Notes: generated by a model not told the origin, from the letters alone. A stretch of 64,000 bases of DNA from Acidovorax sp. FJL06 (GCF_003852545.1 NZ_QAJR01000040.1:1-64000); one strand, 5' to 3'. Shown: positions 10,736 to 19,945, counted from the first letter of the stretch. Numbers and translations: made by a program.

Positions 10736-13582
10736 TCAAGCATCCGCACCGTTCGGGCTGAGCGTGTCCAAGCCCCGCACCGCCCGCGCGGCGTGGCGGG
10801 CCGCATGCTCGCGCGCCCAGCCCAGCACCTCGTGGGCGGGCATGGGCCGCGCGATGCCGTAGCCCTGCGCCCGCTCGCAGCCCAGCTCCAGCAGCCGGGC
10901 CGCATGTTCGGCGGTCTCCACGCCTTCGGCCACCACATGGCGATGGAAGGCCGCCGCCAGTGCCACGATGGCCTGGACGAGGGTGAGGTCGTCGCCATCT
11001 TCCAGAATGCCGCGCACGAAGGACTGGTCGATCTTGATCGTCTCGGCGGGCAGGCGCTTGAGGTAGGACAGCGACGAGTAGCCGGTGCCGAAGTCGTCCA
11101 GAGCAAACCGCACGCCCAGGGCCTGGCAGCTTTGCATCATGCGGCGCATGTACTGCATGTCTTCGAGCGCGGCGGATTCGAGGATCTCCAGCTCCAGCCG
11201 GGTGGGCGAGACCTCGGGGCAGGTGTGCAGGATGTCCTGCAGGCGTGGCACGAAGTTGGGCCGGTGGAAGTGGGGCGCGGCGATGTTGACGCTGACTTCC
11301 CACAGCATGCCGGCGCTGGTCCATTGCCGCATCTGGGCCAGGGCCTGGCGCAGCACCCATTCGCCCAGTTCCGCCACCAGCTCGGTGTCTTCCACCAGGG
11401 GCAGCACATGCTGTGGGCCCAGCAGCCCTTCCTCGGGGTGCTGCCAGCGCAGCAGGGCCTCCAGCCCGATGATCTCACCCGTGCGCAGGTTGACCTTGGG
11501 CTGGTAGTGCAGCACCAGCTCGCCCGCGTGCAGGGCTTGGGCCACGCGGGTCTGGCGTGTGTGCTGGGTCTGCACGGCGTGGTCCTGCTGCACGTCGAAC
11601 ACATGCAGCTGGTTGCGGCCAAAGCTCTTGGCCTGGCACATGGCCTGGTCGGCGTGGCGCAGCAGGGTGTCGGGGCTGGCGTCGTCCTGCGGGAACACGG
11701 CCACGCCGATGCTCACCGTGGTGTTCACCACGCGGTCGTCGATGGCGTAGGGGGCGGCCAGTTGCTGCATGAGCACGGCCAGGCGGGCTTCGATGGCCGG
11801 CACGTGGGGCTGCTCGCCCAGCAGCAGCACGAATTCGTCGCCGCCCATGCGCGCCACGGCGTCGCCCGGGGTGATGAAGGCCCCCAGGCGCCGGGCGGTT
11901 TCCTTGAGCAGTCGGTCGCCCACGCGGTGGCCCAAGGCGTCGTTCACGGCCTGGAAATGGTCCAGGTCCAGCATGCACACGGCCAGCAGCAGGCCCTTGT
12001 CGCGAGCCACGAACAGGGCGTGCGTGAGGCGCTCGGCCAGCGCGGCGCGGTTGTAGAGCCCCGTCAGCGGGTCGTGCCGGGCATGCCAGGAGATCTGGTG
12101 GCGCAGGTTGCGGGCTTCGGTCACATCGCGGAACACCAGCACGCAGCCCACGGCCAGGCCACCGTGCTTGCGGATGGGCGACGCGGTGTATTCGATGGCG
12201 TAGCGTTCGCCCGAGCGGTGGATCAGCACCTCGCGCGTGGCCTGCTGCAGCGCGCCGGGCTGGCTGTCGCGCTCGGTGGCCGAGCTGGCGTTGCGGCTGG
12301 CGGGCTCTTCATACAGGCGGAACACGTCGTCCAGCTGCCGGCCCACGGCCTGCTGGGCCGTGAAGCCGGTCATGAGCTGCGCGGCCTCGTTGAGGGTGTC
12401 GATGCGCCCCGCCAGGTCGGTGGTGATGACGCCGTCGCCGATGGAGGCGAGCGTGACTTCGGCGCGTTCCTTTTCGGCGTGCAGGGCCTCTTGGGCGCGC
12501 TTGCGTTCGGTCACATCCACCAGGGTGCCGATGGTGCCTGCCAGCGCGCCGCTGGTGCTGGTGAAGGGCGCTTCGTAGTACGCCATGTACATCGGCGGCT
12601 GGTGGGCCGGGTGGATGGCGACCACGTTGTCCTGTGCGCTCGCGACCTGGGCAGAGCGTTCGGGCGCCAGGGCCTCGGGCACGGTGGACGCGTGGTGTGC
12701 GCCTGTGGGGTCCACCGGTGCCTGGAACAGCCGTTGCCAGGCGCGGTTGGTGTCCAGGTAGGTGCCGTCGGCATGGCGCACGAACACGGGCAGGGGCAGG
12801 GCGTCGATCAGTTGCCGCGTGAAATGCAGTTGTTCGCTTTGCTGGCGCTGGGTGTCATGCAGCGACAGCACCAGCGACTGGACCTTGCCCGCCATGTCGT
12901 TGAATGCCTCGGCCATGGCCCGGGATTCGAGGGTGCCGGCCACCTCCATGCGGGTGCCCAGGTGGCCCTGGCGGAACGCATCGGTGGCCTGTGCCAGCCG
13001 CCGCAGCATGCGCGCATTGGCCCGCAGCAGCAGGGTGAGCAGGAACAGGATGGTGAAGATGTTGAGCGCCGAGATGCGGGCCTGGACGATCACCGTGCTC
13101 CAGACCCGGTCCACCTGCGGCTGTGCATGCAGGGCGATGCTCAGGCGGCCCGGGGTGCCGTCGGCCAGGCGCTGGGCGGACTGCTGCAGGGGGTGGGGGA
13201 GGTCCAGCCAGCGGGCGAACCAGCCGGGGGCCAGGGCGGCGGGGGCGGGGGCCCGCACTTCGGCGGCGGGCTGGTGGGCGGATTCGGCGGGTTCCCATGT
13301 GAGCGCCTGCACACCAGGGCCGAGGTGGGTGATGCCTTCACGCAAAAGGCCTGCGAGGGCGGCGGAATCCGGGGCGGGCACGGCCGCCAGGCGGGGCAGG
13401 AGGTAGTCGCTGGCACGCCGCAGCTCGGCGGCGGCATGGCGGTGGGCCTCTTCGGTTTCGGCCTGCAGCAGGTAGTGGTAGCGCACGCCACTGACCAGCA
13501 GGATGATCAGCGCGATGGGGACATAGAGCCGGGGGTAGGTGCCCCGCAGAAGCCAGGTGCTGAGATTTCCGGTGCGCTTCAT
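10736..13582 (-). CDS. Membrane PAS-GGDEF-EAL protein
   Basis: A 948-residue inner-membrane c-di-GMP enzyme. Two transmembrane helices (about residues 18-36, and 170-190 with NIFTILFLLTLLL) flank a periplasmic sensor region. A HAMP-like linker and two PAS domains follow (LIDALPLPVFVRHADGTYLD; ASIGDGVITTDLAGRIDTLN), then GGDEF with ARMGGDEFVLLLGE and a full EAL domain. The EAL residues for catalysis are present (GLEALLRW, LELEILES, ALDDFGTGYSSL, VVAEGVE), so phosphodiesterase activity is likely. The GGDEF signature is intact, but the inhibitory RxxD site is absent (TPGD). The net activity cannot be told from sequence. Confidence 0.93.
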   Translation of the reverse strand: MKRTGNLSTWLLRGTYPRLYVPIALIILLVSGVRYHYLLQAETEEAHRHAAAELRRASDYLLPRLAAVPAPDSAALAGLLREGITHLGPGVQALTWEPAESAHQPAAEVRAPAPAALAPGWFARWLDLPHPLQQSAQRLADGTPGRLSIALHAQPQVDRVWSTVIVQARISALNIFTILFLLTLLLRANARMLRRLAQATDAFRQGHLGTRMEVAGTLESRAMAEAFNDMAGKVQSLVLSLHDTQRQQSEQLHFTRQLIDALPLPVFVRHADGTYLDTNRAWQRLFQAPVDPTGAHHASTVPEALAPERSAQVASAQDNVVAIHPAHQPPMYMAYYEAPFTSTSGALAGTIGTLVDVTERKRAQEALHAEKERAEVTLASIGDGVITTDLAGRIDTLNEAAQLMTGFTAQQAVGRQLDDVFRLYEEPASRNASSATERDSQPGALQQATREVLIHRSGERYAIEYTASPIRKHGGLAVGCVLVFRDVTEARNLRHQISWHARHDPLTGLYNRAALAERLTHALFVARDKGLLLAVCMLDLDHFQAVNDALGHRVGDRLLKETARRLGAFITPGDAVARMGGDEFVLLLGEQPHVPAIEARLAVLMQQLAAPYAIDDRVVNTTVSIGVAVFPQDDASPDTLLRHADQAMCQAKSFGRNQLHVFDVQQDHAVQTQHTRQTRVAQALHAGELVLHYQPKVNLRTGEIIGLEALLRWQHPEEGLLGPQHVLPLVEDTELVAELGEWVLRQALAQMRQWTSAGMLWEVSVNIAAPHFHRPNFVPRLQDILHTCPEVSPTRLELEILESAALEDMQYMRRMMQSCQALGVRFALDDFGTGYSSLSYLKRLPAETIKIDQSFVRGILEDGDDLTLVQAIVALAAAFHRHVVAEGVETAEHAARLLELGCERAQGYGIARPMPAHEVLGWAREHAARHAARAVRGLDTLSPNGADA

Positions 13583-13800
13583 CGGCGGTGGCCCTCTCCC
13601 CCATCCCAGGTAATGAATGGTTAATTAATGGTGAACTGGAACTGGGAGTCTAGCCGGAGGTGCTGCGTGGGCGGCCTTTTCCGTGGGCGCGTCTGGTGGG
13701 GTGTGGCGAGGCTGTGACATTTTGTAGCGCCCGCAGGGCGGAGCCTGCGCCGGGGGCTGCTCTGCGCCCCGGGCCAGTGGCTGGCCTGGGGGCTCCTGGT
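13583..13800. other. Intergenic region with no recognised gene
   Basis: About 220 bp between the PAS-GGDEF-EAL start and the alcohol dehydrogenase stop. It holds an AT-rich patch (TTAATTAATGG near 13,620) that may belong to the promoter of the GGDEF-EAL gene, followed by GC-rich sequence with several short inverted repeats. No open frame with gene-like features was found. Confidence 0.5.
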
Positions 13801-14937
13801 TCAGAGCGACTGCGACAGCATGCCGCGGTACTCGTCGGGCGTGGCAACGCGCGGGTTGGTCTTGTGGCAATGGTCGGCCATTGCGCCCTGGATGATGTCG
13901 TCGAACATGCTTTCGGTCACGCCCATGGCGGCCAGGCCCGTGGGCAGGCCCAGGCGGGCGTTCATGTCGCGGAGGGCCTCGGGGATGTCGCCCGCCGATG
14001 CGAGGCCCATGGCGTGGGCCATGCGTTCCAGCCGCTTTTCTTTCTGCACCGATTCAGCGCCCGCATTGAAGCGCACCACGGCGGGCAAAAACATGGCGTT
14101 GAGCGTGCCATGGTGCAGGCGCGGGTTCACGCCGCCCAGGCTGTGGCTGAGCGAGTGCACGGCGCCCAGGCCCTTCTGGAAGGCCATGGCGCCCTGCATG
14201 CTGGCGCTCATCATGTGCAGGCGCGCGTCGCGGTCGCTGCCGTTCTTGGTGGCTTGCTCAATGTGTGCCCAGCCGCGCGTGAGGCCGTCCAGGGCAATGC
14301 CGTCGGCGGGTGGGTTGAAGGCGGCCGACATGAAGGTCTCCATGCAGTGCGCAATCGCGTCCATGCCCGTGGCGGCCGTCAGCATGGGGGGCAGGCCCAG
14401 CGTGAGTTCGGGGTCGCAGATGGCGGTCTTGGGCACCAGGTTCCACGAGTGAAAGCCCAGCTTGCGGTGGTCGTCCACGATGATGATCGCGCCGCGCGCC
14501 ACCTCGCTGCCCGTGCCGCTGGTGGTGGGCACGGCGATCAGGGGCGCGGCCCGGTCGGTGATGCGAGGCGAGCCGCCTTCGATGGTGGCGTAGTGCGTGA
14601 GCGGCCCCTCGTGCGTGGCGGCAATCGCGATGCCCTTGGCGCAGTCGATGGCCGAGCCGCCACCCACGGCGATCAGGCCGTCGCAGCCCTGGGCTTTGTA
14701 CATCTGCACGGCCGCGCGCACGGCGGCTTCGGTGGGGTTGGACGGGGTCTGGTCAAACACCGCCACAGTCAGACCGGGCAGCGCGTCCAGCGCCTTTTGC
14801 AGCACGCCAGCGGCCTTCACGCCAGGGTCCGTCACGATCAGGGGGCGCGTGATGCCCACGCGCTCGCATTCCTGTTTCAGCAGCTTGACAGCGCCGAATT
14901 CAAACTGGATCTGGGTGACGTAGTAGATGAAAGCCAT
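13801..14937 (-). CDS. Iron-containing alcohol dehydrogenase
   Basis: NAD(P)-dependent group III alcohol dehydrogenase, 378 residues, cytoplasmic. The nucleotide-binding motif GGGSAIDCAKG, the family signature (AVPTTSGTGSEVARGAII), and metal ligands in TGMDAIAHCMETF, VHSLSHSLGG and LHHGTLNAMF are all present. The ATG at 14,937 gives the usual N-terminus (MAFIYYVTQIQFEFGAV). It is divergent from an exported hydratase-like gene. Substrate is not predictable; maleylacetate reductase and 1,3-propanediol or lactaldehyde-type enzymes share this fold. Confidence 0.92.
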   Translation of the reverse strand: MAFIYYVTQIQFEFGAVKLLKQECERVGITRPLIVTDPGVKAAGVLQKALDALPGLTVAVFDQTPSNPTEAAVRAAVQMYKAQGCDGLIAVGGGSAIDCAKGIAIAATHEGPLTHYATIEGGSPRITDRAAPLIAVPTTSGTGSEVARGAIIIVDDHRKLGFHSWNLVPKTAICDPELTLGLPPMLTAATGMDAIAHCMETFMSAAFNPPADGIALDGLTRGWAHIEQATKNGSDRDARLHMMSASMQGAMAFQKGLGAVHSLSHSLGGVNPRLHHGTLNAMFLPAVVRFNAGAESVQKEKRLERMAHAMGLASAGDIPEALRDMNARLGLPTGLAAMGVTESMFDDIIQGAMADHCHKTNPRVATPDEYRGMLSQSL

Positions 14938-15002
14938 GGTGCAACAGGGTGTGTGAATGGGAGTGCCAGCGATTACGATAGCCCGCCAGCCTTCAGAGCG
15001 GT

Positions 15003-15100
15003 CAACAAAACTCAGCGAAGCGGTTCTGGCCAGGCGCTGCGCCGCAGGCAGTACGGGTCGTACGACAAGACGCGGCAATGGCGCCAGAAGAGTTTTGTTG
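15003..15100 (-). repeat. MITE-like interspersed repeat, copy 2
   Basis: Inverted relative to copy 1 at 9,292. This copy has perfect 11-bp terminal inverted repeats (CAACAAAACTC at 15,003-15,013 and GAGTTTTGTTG at 15,090-15,100) with an inner TTCTGGC/GCCAGAA pair. It lies between the divergent alcohol dehydrogenase and hydratase-like genes, upstream of both. No open frame is inside, so if mobile it would depend on a transposase elsewhere. Confidence 0.75.
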
Positions 15101-15136
15101 GCCGCTCCAAACCCACTTTATAAGGAGGAGACACAC

Positions 15137-16006
15137 ATGAAAACGAAGCAAACCCTGATGGCAGCCCTGGTGGCCGTCGCCTCTGTGACATCGGCCCAGG
15201 CCCAGTGCCTGACCGATGCACAGGCCGCCGAGCTGGTGGCCAGCTATGTGGCCAAGACCCCGGCCGCCAACCCCGAGAACCTGTCGGACGCCGATGGCGC
15301 CTGCACGCGGGGCAAGGTCAATGCCTTGCTGGCCCAGCGCATGGGCAAGGTGATTGGCTACAAGGCCGGCCTGACCAACCCCGCCGTGCAAAAACGCTTC
15401 AACACCGACAAGCCCGTGTGGGGCAAGCTCTACGAAGGCATGGTGCTGGCCAGCGGCGCCACGGTGGACCCCACATTCGGTGCCCGCCCCCTGTACGAGG
15501 CCGACATGCTGGTGCGCGTGAAAAGCACGGCCATCAACCAGGCCAAGACACCCATGGACGTGCTGGACGCCGTGGACCAGGTCATCCCCTTCATCGAGCT
15601 GCCCGACCTCATGGTGCAGGCGCCGCCCAAGCTCAACGGCGCGGGCGTGACGGCCATCAACGTGGGCGCGCGCCTGGGCGTGGCCGGCGCGCCCGTTGCT
15701 GTGCCTGCGTACCGGGGCGAGCGCTTTGCCCTGCTGCAGGCGCTGGCCGACATGAACGTGTCGCTGACCGATGGCGCGGGCACGCGCCTGGGCGGTGGCA
15801 AGGGCAGCGACATCCTGGAGCACCCGCTCAACGCCGTGGTGTGGCTGGCCGGTGCGCTGGCACAGGAAGGCCTGGCCATGCAGCCGGGCGATCTGATCAG
15901 CCTGGGCTCGTTCTCGCCGCTGCTGCCGCCCAAGGCGGGCCTGGCGGTCACAGCGACTTATGACGGTCTGCCTGGCGCCGCGCCGGTGCGCGTGATCTTC
16001 AAGTAG
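15137..16006 (+). CDS. Exported 2-keto-4-pentenoate hydratase-like protein
   Basis: A 289-residue protein of the fumarylacetoacetase/2-oxopent-4-enoate hydratase superfamily. Family features include GKVIGYKAGLTNPAVQKRF, the acidic metal-site segment RPLYEADMLVRV, IPFIELPDLM, and the C-terminal GDLISLGSFSPLLPPKAG. Unusually it begins with a clear signal peptide (MKTKQTLMAALVAVASVTSAQAQ), so it should be periplasmic, whereas family members are normally cytoplasmic. Start is certain: AAGGAGGA precedes ATG by 7 nt. Followed by a terminator. Substrate unknown. Confidence 0.85.
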   Translation: MKTKQTLMAALVAVASVTSAQAQCLTDAQAAELVASYVAKTPAANPENLSDADGACTRGKVNALLAQRMGKVIGYKAGLTNPAVQKRFNTDKPVWGKLYEGMVLASGATVDPTFGARPLYEADMLVRVKSTAINQAKTPMDVLDAVDQVIPFIELPDLMVQAPPKLNGAGVTAINVGARLGVAGAPVAVPAYRGERFALLQALADMNVSLTDGAGTRLGGGKGSDILEHPLNAVVWLAGALAQEGLAMQPGDLISLGSFSPLLPPKAGLAVTATYDGLPGAAPVRVIFK

Positions 16007-16019
16007 GCGACCCCCGATC

Positions 16020-16054
16020 GGCCCGCCGCTGTGCGGGCCATGGCTTTTCTTTCT
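16020..16054 (+). terminator. Rho-independent terminator after the hydratase-like gene
   Basis: A 7-bp perfect stem GGCCCGC (16,020-16,026) / GCGGGCC (16,033-16,039) is followed by a T-rich tract (TTTTCTTTCT). It sits 13 bp after the stop codon. Confidence 0.7.
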
Positions 16055-16073
16055 GCTACCGAGACCCTGACCG

Positions 16074-17036
16074 TTGACCGACCTGCACATCCACCACACC
16101 CGCCTGACCCCGCAGATGCGCAGCGTGCTCGAACGCATGGCCCGCGCGGGGCACGCCCCGTTGCACACCCGCTCGCCCCAGGAGGCCCGCACCGCCTACC
16201 AGGCGGGCGCCGATGTGCTGGAGGTGCCCAAGGCGGCGCTGGCACGGGTGGACGACCTGCAGATCCCCACCCGCGATGGCGCCCTGCTGCCCGCGCGGCT
16301 GTACGCGCCCAGCACCGACACGGGCCTGCCCGTGCTGCTGTACACGCACGGCGGCGGCTTCACCATCGGCAACATCGCCACGCACGACATCCTGTGCCGC
16401 GAGCTGGCGCGCCTGGCGGGCTGCATGGTGGTGTCGCTGGACTACCGGTTGGCGCCGGAGCACCGCTTTCCCACCGCCAGCAACGATGCCTGGGATGCGC
16501 TGCAGTGGCTGGCGGCCCATGCCAAGGGCCTGGGGGCAGACCCTGAACGGTTGGCCGTGGGCGGCGACAGCGCGGGTGGCACGCTGGCCGCCGTCAACGC
16601 CATCCTGGCGCGCGATGCGGGCCTGCCGCTGGCGCTGCAGCTGCTGATCTACCCCGGCTGCGCCGCGCACCAGGACACGCCGTCGCACGCCACCTTTGCG
16701 CGCGGCCTGGTGCTGGAGGAGCCCGCCATCAGCTGGTTTTTCGGCCACTATGTGCACACCCGTGAGGAGCGCGAGGACTGGCGTTTTGCGCCGCTGCTGG
16801 CACCCGATGTGGAGGGCGTGGCCCCCGCCTGGATCGGCCTGGCCGAATGCGACCCGCTGGTGGACGAAGGCATCGAGTACGCCGACAAGCTGCGCCTGGC
16901 CGGCGTGCCGGTGGACCTGGACATCTACCGGGGCGTGACCCACGAATTCATCAAGATGGGCCGCGCCATCCCCGAGGCGCGCAAGGCCCATGCCGACGCA
17001 GCCCGTGCGCTGCGCCTGGCTTTTCACCTGGAGTAA
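16074..17036 (+). CDS. Alpha/beta hydrolase of the hormone-sensitive lipase (HSL) family
   Basis: A 320-residue esterase-like enzyme. It carries the HSL oxyanion motif HGGG (YTHGGGFTIGN), the nucleophile elbow GDSAGG (AVGGDSAGGTLAAV), the acidic residue in LAECDPLVDEG and the catalytic His in GVTHEFIKMG. No signal peptide is present. The start is a TTG at 16,074; it lacks a strong ribosome site but gives the expected N-terminus. Its stop overlaps a possible start of the next gene (TAATG), so the two are probably co-translated. Confidence 0.88.
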   Translation: MTDLHIHHTRLTPQMRSVLERMARAGHAPLHTRSPQEARTAYQAGADVLEVPKAALARVDDLQIPTRDGALLPARLYAPSTDTGLPVLLYTHGGGFTIGNIATHDILCRELARLAGCMVVSLDYRLAPEHRFPTASNDAWDALQWLAAHAKGLGADPERLAVGGDSAGGTLAAVNAILARDAGLPLALQLLIYPGCAAHQDTPSHATFARGLVLEEPAISWFFGHYVHTREEREDWRFAPLLAPDVEGVAPAWIGLAECDPLVDEGIEYADKLRLAGVPVDLDIYRGVTHEFIKMGRAIPEARKAHADAARALRLAFHLE

Positions 17037-17044
17037 TGCCATCC

Positions 17045-17902
17045 ATGCAACGCAGTGACTTCCGCTTTTTCCACCGCCTGCGCGTGCGCTGGGCCGAGGT
17101 GGACATGCAAAAGATCGTGTTCAACGCGCACTACCTCATGTACATCGACACGGCGATGTCCGACTACTGGCGCGCGCTGGCATTGCCGTACGAAGCGAGC
17201 ATGCTGGCCCTGGGCGGCGAGATGTATGTGAAGAAGGCCACCGTGGAATACCACGCTTCGGCGCGGCTCGATGACACGCTGGACGTGGGCCTGCAATGCA
17301 CGCGCATCGGCAACTCGTCCTGCCTGTTCACGGCGGGCATCTTCAGTGGCGACCGGCTGCTGATCTCGGCCGAGCTGGTCTATGTGTTTGCCGACCCGGC
17401 CACGCAGACCTCCCGCCCCGTGCCGCCTGCGCTGCGCGCGATCTTTGAAGGCTTTGAGGCGGGCACCGACATGGCCGAGGTGCGCACCGGCGACTGGAAC
17501 ACCCTGGGCCGCGATGCAGGCCGCGTGCGCACGGCGGTGTTTGTGCATGAGCAGGGCATTCCCGCCGAGATCGAGGCCGACCTGCAAGACATCTCGGCCC
17601 GCCATGCGGTGCTCTACAACCGGCTGGGCATGCCCATTGCCGCCGGCCGGCTGTTGCAGCCATCACCGGGCGTGGGCCGCATCGGCCGCATGGCGGTGGA
17701 CCGCTCGGTGCGCGGCGCGCAATGGGGCCGGCAGTTGCTGGATGCGTTGGTGGACGCCGCCCGGGCCCGGGGCGACACCGAGGTGCAGCTGCACGCCCAG
17801 AGCAGCGCCGAGGGCTTCTACCGCCGCGCGGGGTTCACCGTGGTGGGCGAGCCCTACGAAGAAGCCGGAATTGCGCACATCGCGATGGCGCGGCGGCTCT
17901 AG
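17045..17902 (+). CDS. Acyl-CoA thioesterase (4HBT) fused to a GNAT acetyltransferase
   Basis: A 285-residue two-domain protein. Residues 1-140 are a hotdog thioesterase of the YbgC/FadM type (RVRWAEVDMQKIVFNAHYL with the catalytic-type Asp, then YHASARLDDTLDVG). Residues 150-285 are a GNAT N-acetyltransferase of ElaA-like form (VRTAVFVHEQGIPAEIEAD; acetyl-CoA loop MAVDRSVRGAQWGRQLL; FYRRAGFTVVG). An earlier ATG at 17,036 overlaps the upstream stop; 17,045 has better spacing to GGAG. The fusion suggests coupled use of acyl-CoA but no substrate is evident. Confidence 0.87.
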   Translation: MQRSDFRFFHRLRVRWAEVDMQKIVFNAHYLMYIDTAMSDYWRALALPYEASMLALGGEMYVKKATVEYHASARLDDTLDVGLQCTRIGNSSCLFTAGIFSGDRLLISAELVYVFADPATQTSRPVPPALRAIFEGFEAGTDMAEVRTGDWNTLGRDAGRVRTAVFVHEQGIPAEIEADLQDISARHAVLYNRLGMPIAAGRLLQPSPGVGRIGRMAVDRSVRGAQWGRQLLDALVDAARARGDTEVQLHAQSSAEGFYRRAGFTVVGEPYEEAGIAHIAMARRL

Positions 17903-17932
17903 GCTGCAGTCGTTGAGTTGCTATTGAAAAGT

Positions 17933-17975
17933 GAGCTTCTTGCGCCGGATGGACGCGCGCAAGAGCCCATTTTTG
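17933..17975. terminator. Bidirectional terminator between convergent genes
   Basis: An imperfect stem (GAGCTTCTTGCGC at 17,933-17,945 against GCGCAAGAGC at 17,957-17,966) with a T run on the plus strand. It separates the thioesterase-GNAT gene from ygfZ on the opposite strand. Confidence 0.6.
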
Positions 17976-17976
17976 T

Positions 17977-18894
17977 TCAAATATCTTCGAGCAAGGGGTA
18001 GGGCAGGGGCAGCAGCGACAGCGCCACGCCACCCGCCGCGCCCACCTGCAGTGCACCCTCTTGCGCTGCGCTGATCTGCAGCGACACGATGGCATCAAAG
18101 CCACCGCCCGGTGCGGGGGCCGCCTGCACCACCGTGCCGCAGGGCTGCTCCAGGTCTGCCGTATTGAACACCTCGGCGCCCATCGCCACCTCGGCCACCG
18201 CATGGGCGATGTAGGCGCGGCGCTTGAGCGTGCCCCGGAACTGGCTGCGCGCCACCACTTCCTGGCCGGGGTAGCAGCCCTTCTTGAAGTTCACGCCGCC
18301 CACGGATTCGTAGTTGAGCATCTGGGGCACAAAGGCCTCGACCACGGGCGTGGTCAGCGTGGCCACGCCGCTCTTCACTTCGCTCCAGCGCCACAGGGCG
18401 GCATCCAGCGCGGGGCCTGCGGGGGCGGGGTCCGATGCCGGGGCCACCCACAGCGCGCGCGGGGTGCCGTCGGCCGGGTACAGGTGCACCAGGTTGGCAG
18501 TGCCAATATCGGCCTTCACCCAAGCGGGCTGTGCGCTACCAGCTACGGTGTTGATAGCATCTCCAGCCAGGCCATACAGCGCAAAATCGGCCGTGGCGTC
18601 GGTCAGCTTGGCTTTGGCGCGCAACACAAACATCGACAGGCGCTTGAGCGTGGGGGGCAGCAGGTCGCGGCTGCAGAGCAGCAATACCTCGGTGGCGCTG
18701 CGCTTGAAGCCGATGAAGCTGGCCTGCATGCGGCCCTTGGCCGACAAGAAGGCCGCCAGGCGGGCCTGGTCCATGCCGAGCAGGGCGAAATCCTGGGTGA
18801 GCTGGCCGTGCAGAAACTTGGCGGCGTCTTCGCCTTCCACGCGAATCACGCCGAGGTGGGACAGGGGGGCAATGCCATTCAAGGGGTAGGTCAT
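17977..18894 (-). CDS. ygfZ: YgfZ/GcvT-like folate-binding protein (Fe-S cluster maintenance)
   Basis: A 305-residue tetrahydrofolate-binding protein needed for activity of some iron-sulfur enzymes. The family signature K-G-C-Y-x-G-Q-E is intact (FKKGCYPGQEVVARSQF), and the N-terminus has the GcvT-like RVEGEDAAKFLHGQLTQDF. The ATG at 18,894 is chosen over an upstream in-frame codon because the family starts close to this segment. It is divergent from mltG with a very short shared promoter region. Confidence 0.92.
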   Translation of the reverse strand: MTYPLNGIAPLSHLGVIRVEGEDAAKFLHGQLTQDFALLGMDQARLAAFLSAKGRMQASFIGFKRSATEVLLLCSRDLLPPTLKRLSMFVLRAKAKLTDATADFALYGLAGDAINTVAGSAQPAWVKADIGTANLVHLYPADGTPRALWVAPASDPAPAGPALDAALWRWSEVKSGVATLTTPVVEAFVPQMLNYESVGGVNFKKGCYPGQEVVARSQFRGTLKRRAYIAHAVAEVAMGAEVFNTADLEQPCGTVVQAAPAPGGGFDAIVSLQISAAQEGALQVGAAGGVALSLLPLPYPLLEDI

Positions 18895-18939
18895 CGCTGA
18901 ATTATGATGCCCTGTTTCATACATACAGACGGCAGGGTT

Positions 18940-19926
18940 GTGCGACGTTTACTGGCTTTGATGGTGTTGGTGGGGATCGCACTGGGTGGTGCTGCCTACT
19001 GGTGGCTGCACCAGCCGCTGGACCTGGGCCCCGAGCCGCTGGAGCTGGCCATCGAGCCCGGCACCACGCCGCGCGGCGTGGCCCGCGATGTGGTGGCGGC
19101 CGGGGTCAAGACGGACGCCCGCCTGCTGTACGCCTGGTTCCGCTTCTCGGGGCAGGACCGCGCCATCAAGGCCGGCAACTACGAAATCCCGCCCGGCACC
19201 ACCCCCATCGGCCTGCTGCAAAAGCTGGCCCGGGGCGAAGAAGCCCTGCGCGCACTCACCCTGGTTGAAGGCTGGAACTGGCGCCAGGTGCGCCAGGCGC
19301 TGGCCAAGGAGGAGCAGCTCAAGCGCGACTCCGCCACTTTGACCGACGAAGCGCTGATGGCCCAGCTGGGCCGCCCCGGCGTGGCGCCCGAGGGGCGGTT
19401 CTTCCCCGACACCTACACCTACGCCAAGGGCTCCAGCGACATCGCCTTGCTGCGCCGCGCCCTGCATGCCATGGATCGCAAGCTCGACGCCGCCTGGGCG
19501 CAGCGCGCGGCCGACACGCCGCTCAAGTCGGCGGACGAAGCGCTGGTCCTGGCCAGCATCGTCGAGAAGGAAACCGGCAAGGCCAGCGACCGGGGCCAGA
19601 TTGCAGGCGTGTTTGCCAACCGGCTGCGCATCGGCATGCTGCTGCAGACCGACCCCACGGTGATCTACGGCCTGGGCGAAAAATTTGACGGCAACCTGCG
19701 CAAGCGCGACCTGCAGACCGACACCCCCTGGAACACCTACACCCGCCCCGGCCTGCCGCCCACGCCCATTGCCATGCCCGGCAAGGCCGCGCTGCTGGCC
19801 GCCGTGCAGCCCCAGGCGACGCGCGCCCTGTACTTTGTGGCCAAGGGCGATGGCAGCAGCCATTTCAGTGCCTCGCTGGAAGAGCACAACCGCGCCGTCA
19901 ACCGCTACCAGCGCGGGCAGCAGTAA
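18940..19926 (+). CDS. mltG: Endolytic murein transglycosylase MltG
   Basis: Cleaves nascent peptidoglycan strands and is anchored in the inner membrane. 328 residues from the GTG at 18,940, which directly precedes the single N-terminal transmembrane helix ([20 protein letters not shown]). The catalytic region [16 protein letters not shown] with the family Glu, followed by [19 protein letters not shown], is complete, as is the C-terminal [11 protein letters not shown] further in-frame ATG at 18,904 would extend it by 12 residues. It heads the mltG-tmk-holB-pilZ cluster, as in many proteobacteria. Confidence 0.93.
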   Translation: MRRLLALMVLVGIALGGAAYWWLHQPLDLGPEPLELAIEPGTTPRGVARDVVAAGVKTDARLLYAWFRFSGQDRAIKAGNYEIPPGTTPIGLLQKLARGEEALRALTLVEGWNWRQVRQALAKEEQLKRDSATLTDEALMAQLGRPGVAPEGRFFPDTYTYAKGSSDIALLRRALHAMDRKLDAAWAQRAADTPLKSADEALVLASIVEKETGKASDRGQIAGVFANRLRIGMLLQTDPTVIYGLGEKFDGNLRKRDLQTDTPWNTYTRPGLPPTPIAMPGKAALLAAVQPQATRALYFVAKGDGSSHFSASLEEHNRAVNRYQRGQQ

Positions 19927-19945
19927 GCAATCAAGCAAGGCCACC

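Noticed and set aside
10634-13624. A 996-residue open frame on the plus strand
   Set aside because: It is antisense to the PAS-GGDEF-EAL gene, whose domains are unmistakable. Long antisense frames are common at this GC content, and its protein is His/Gly/Gln-rich without any domain.
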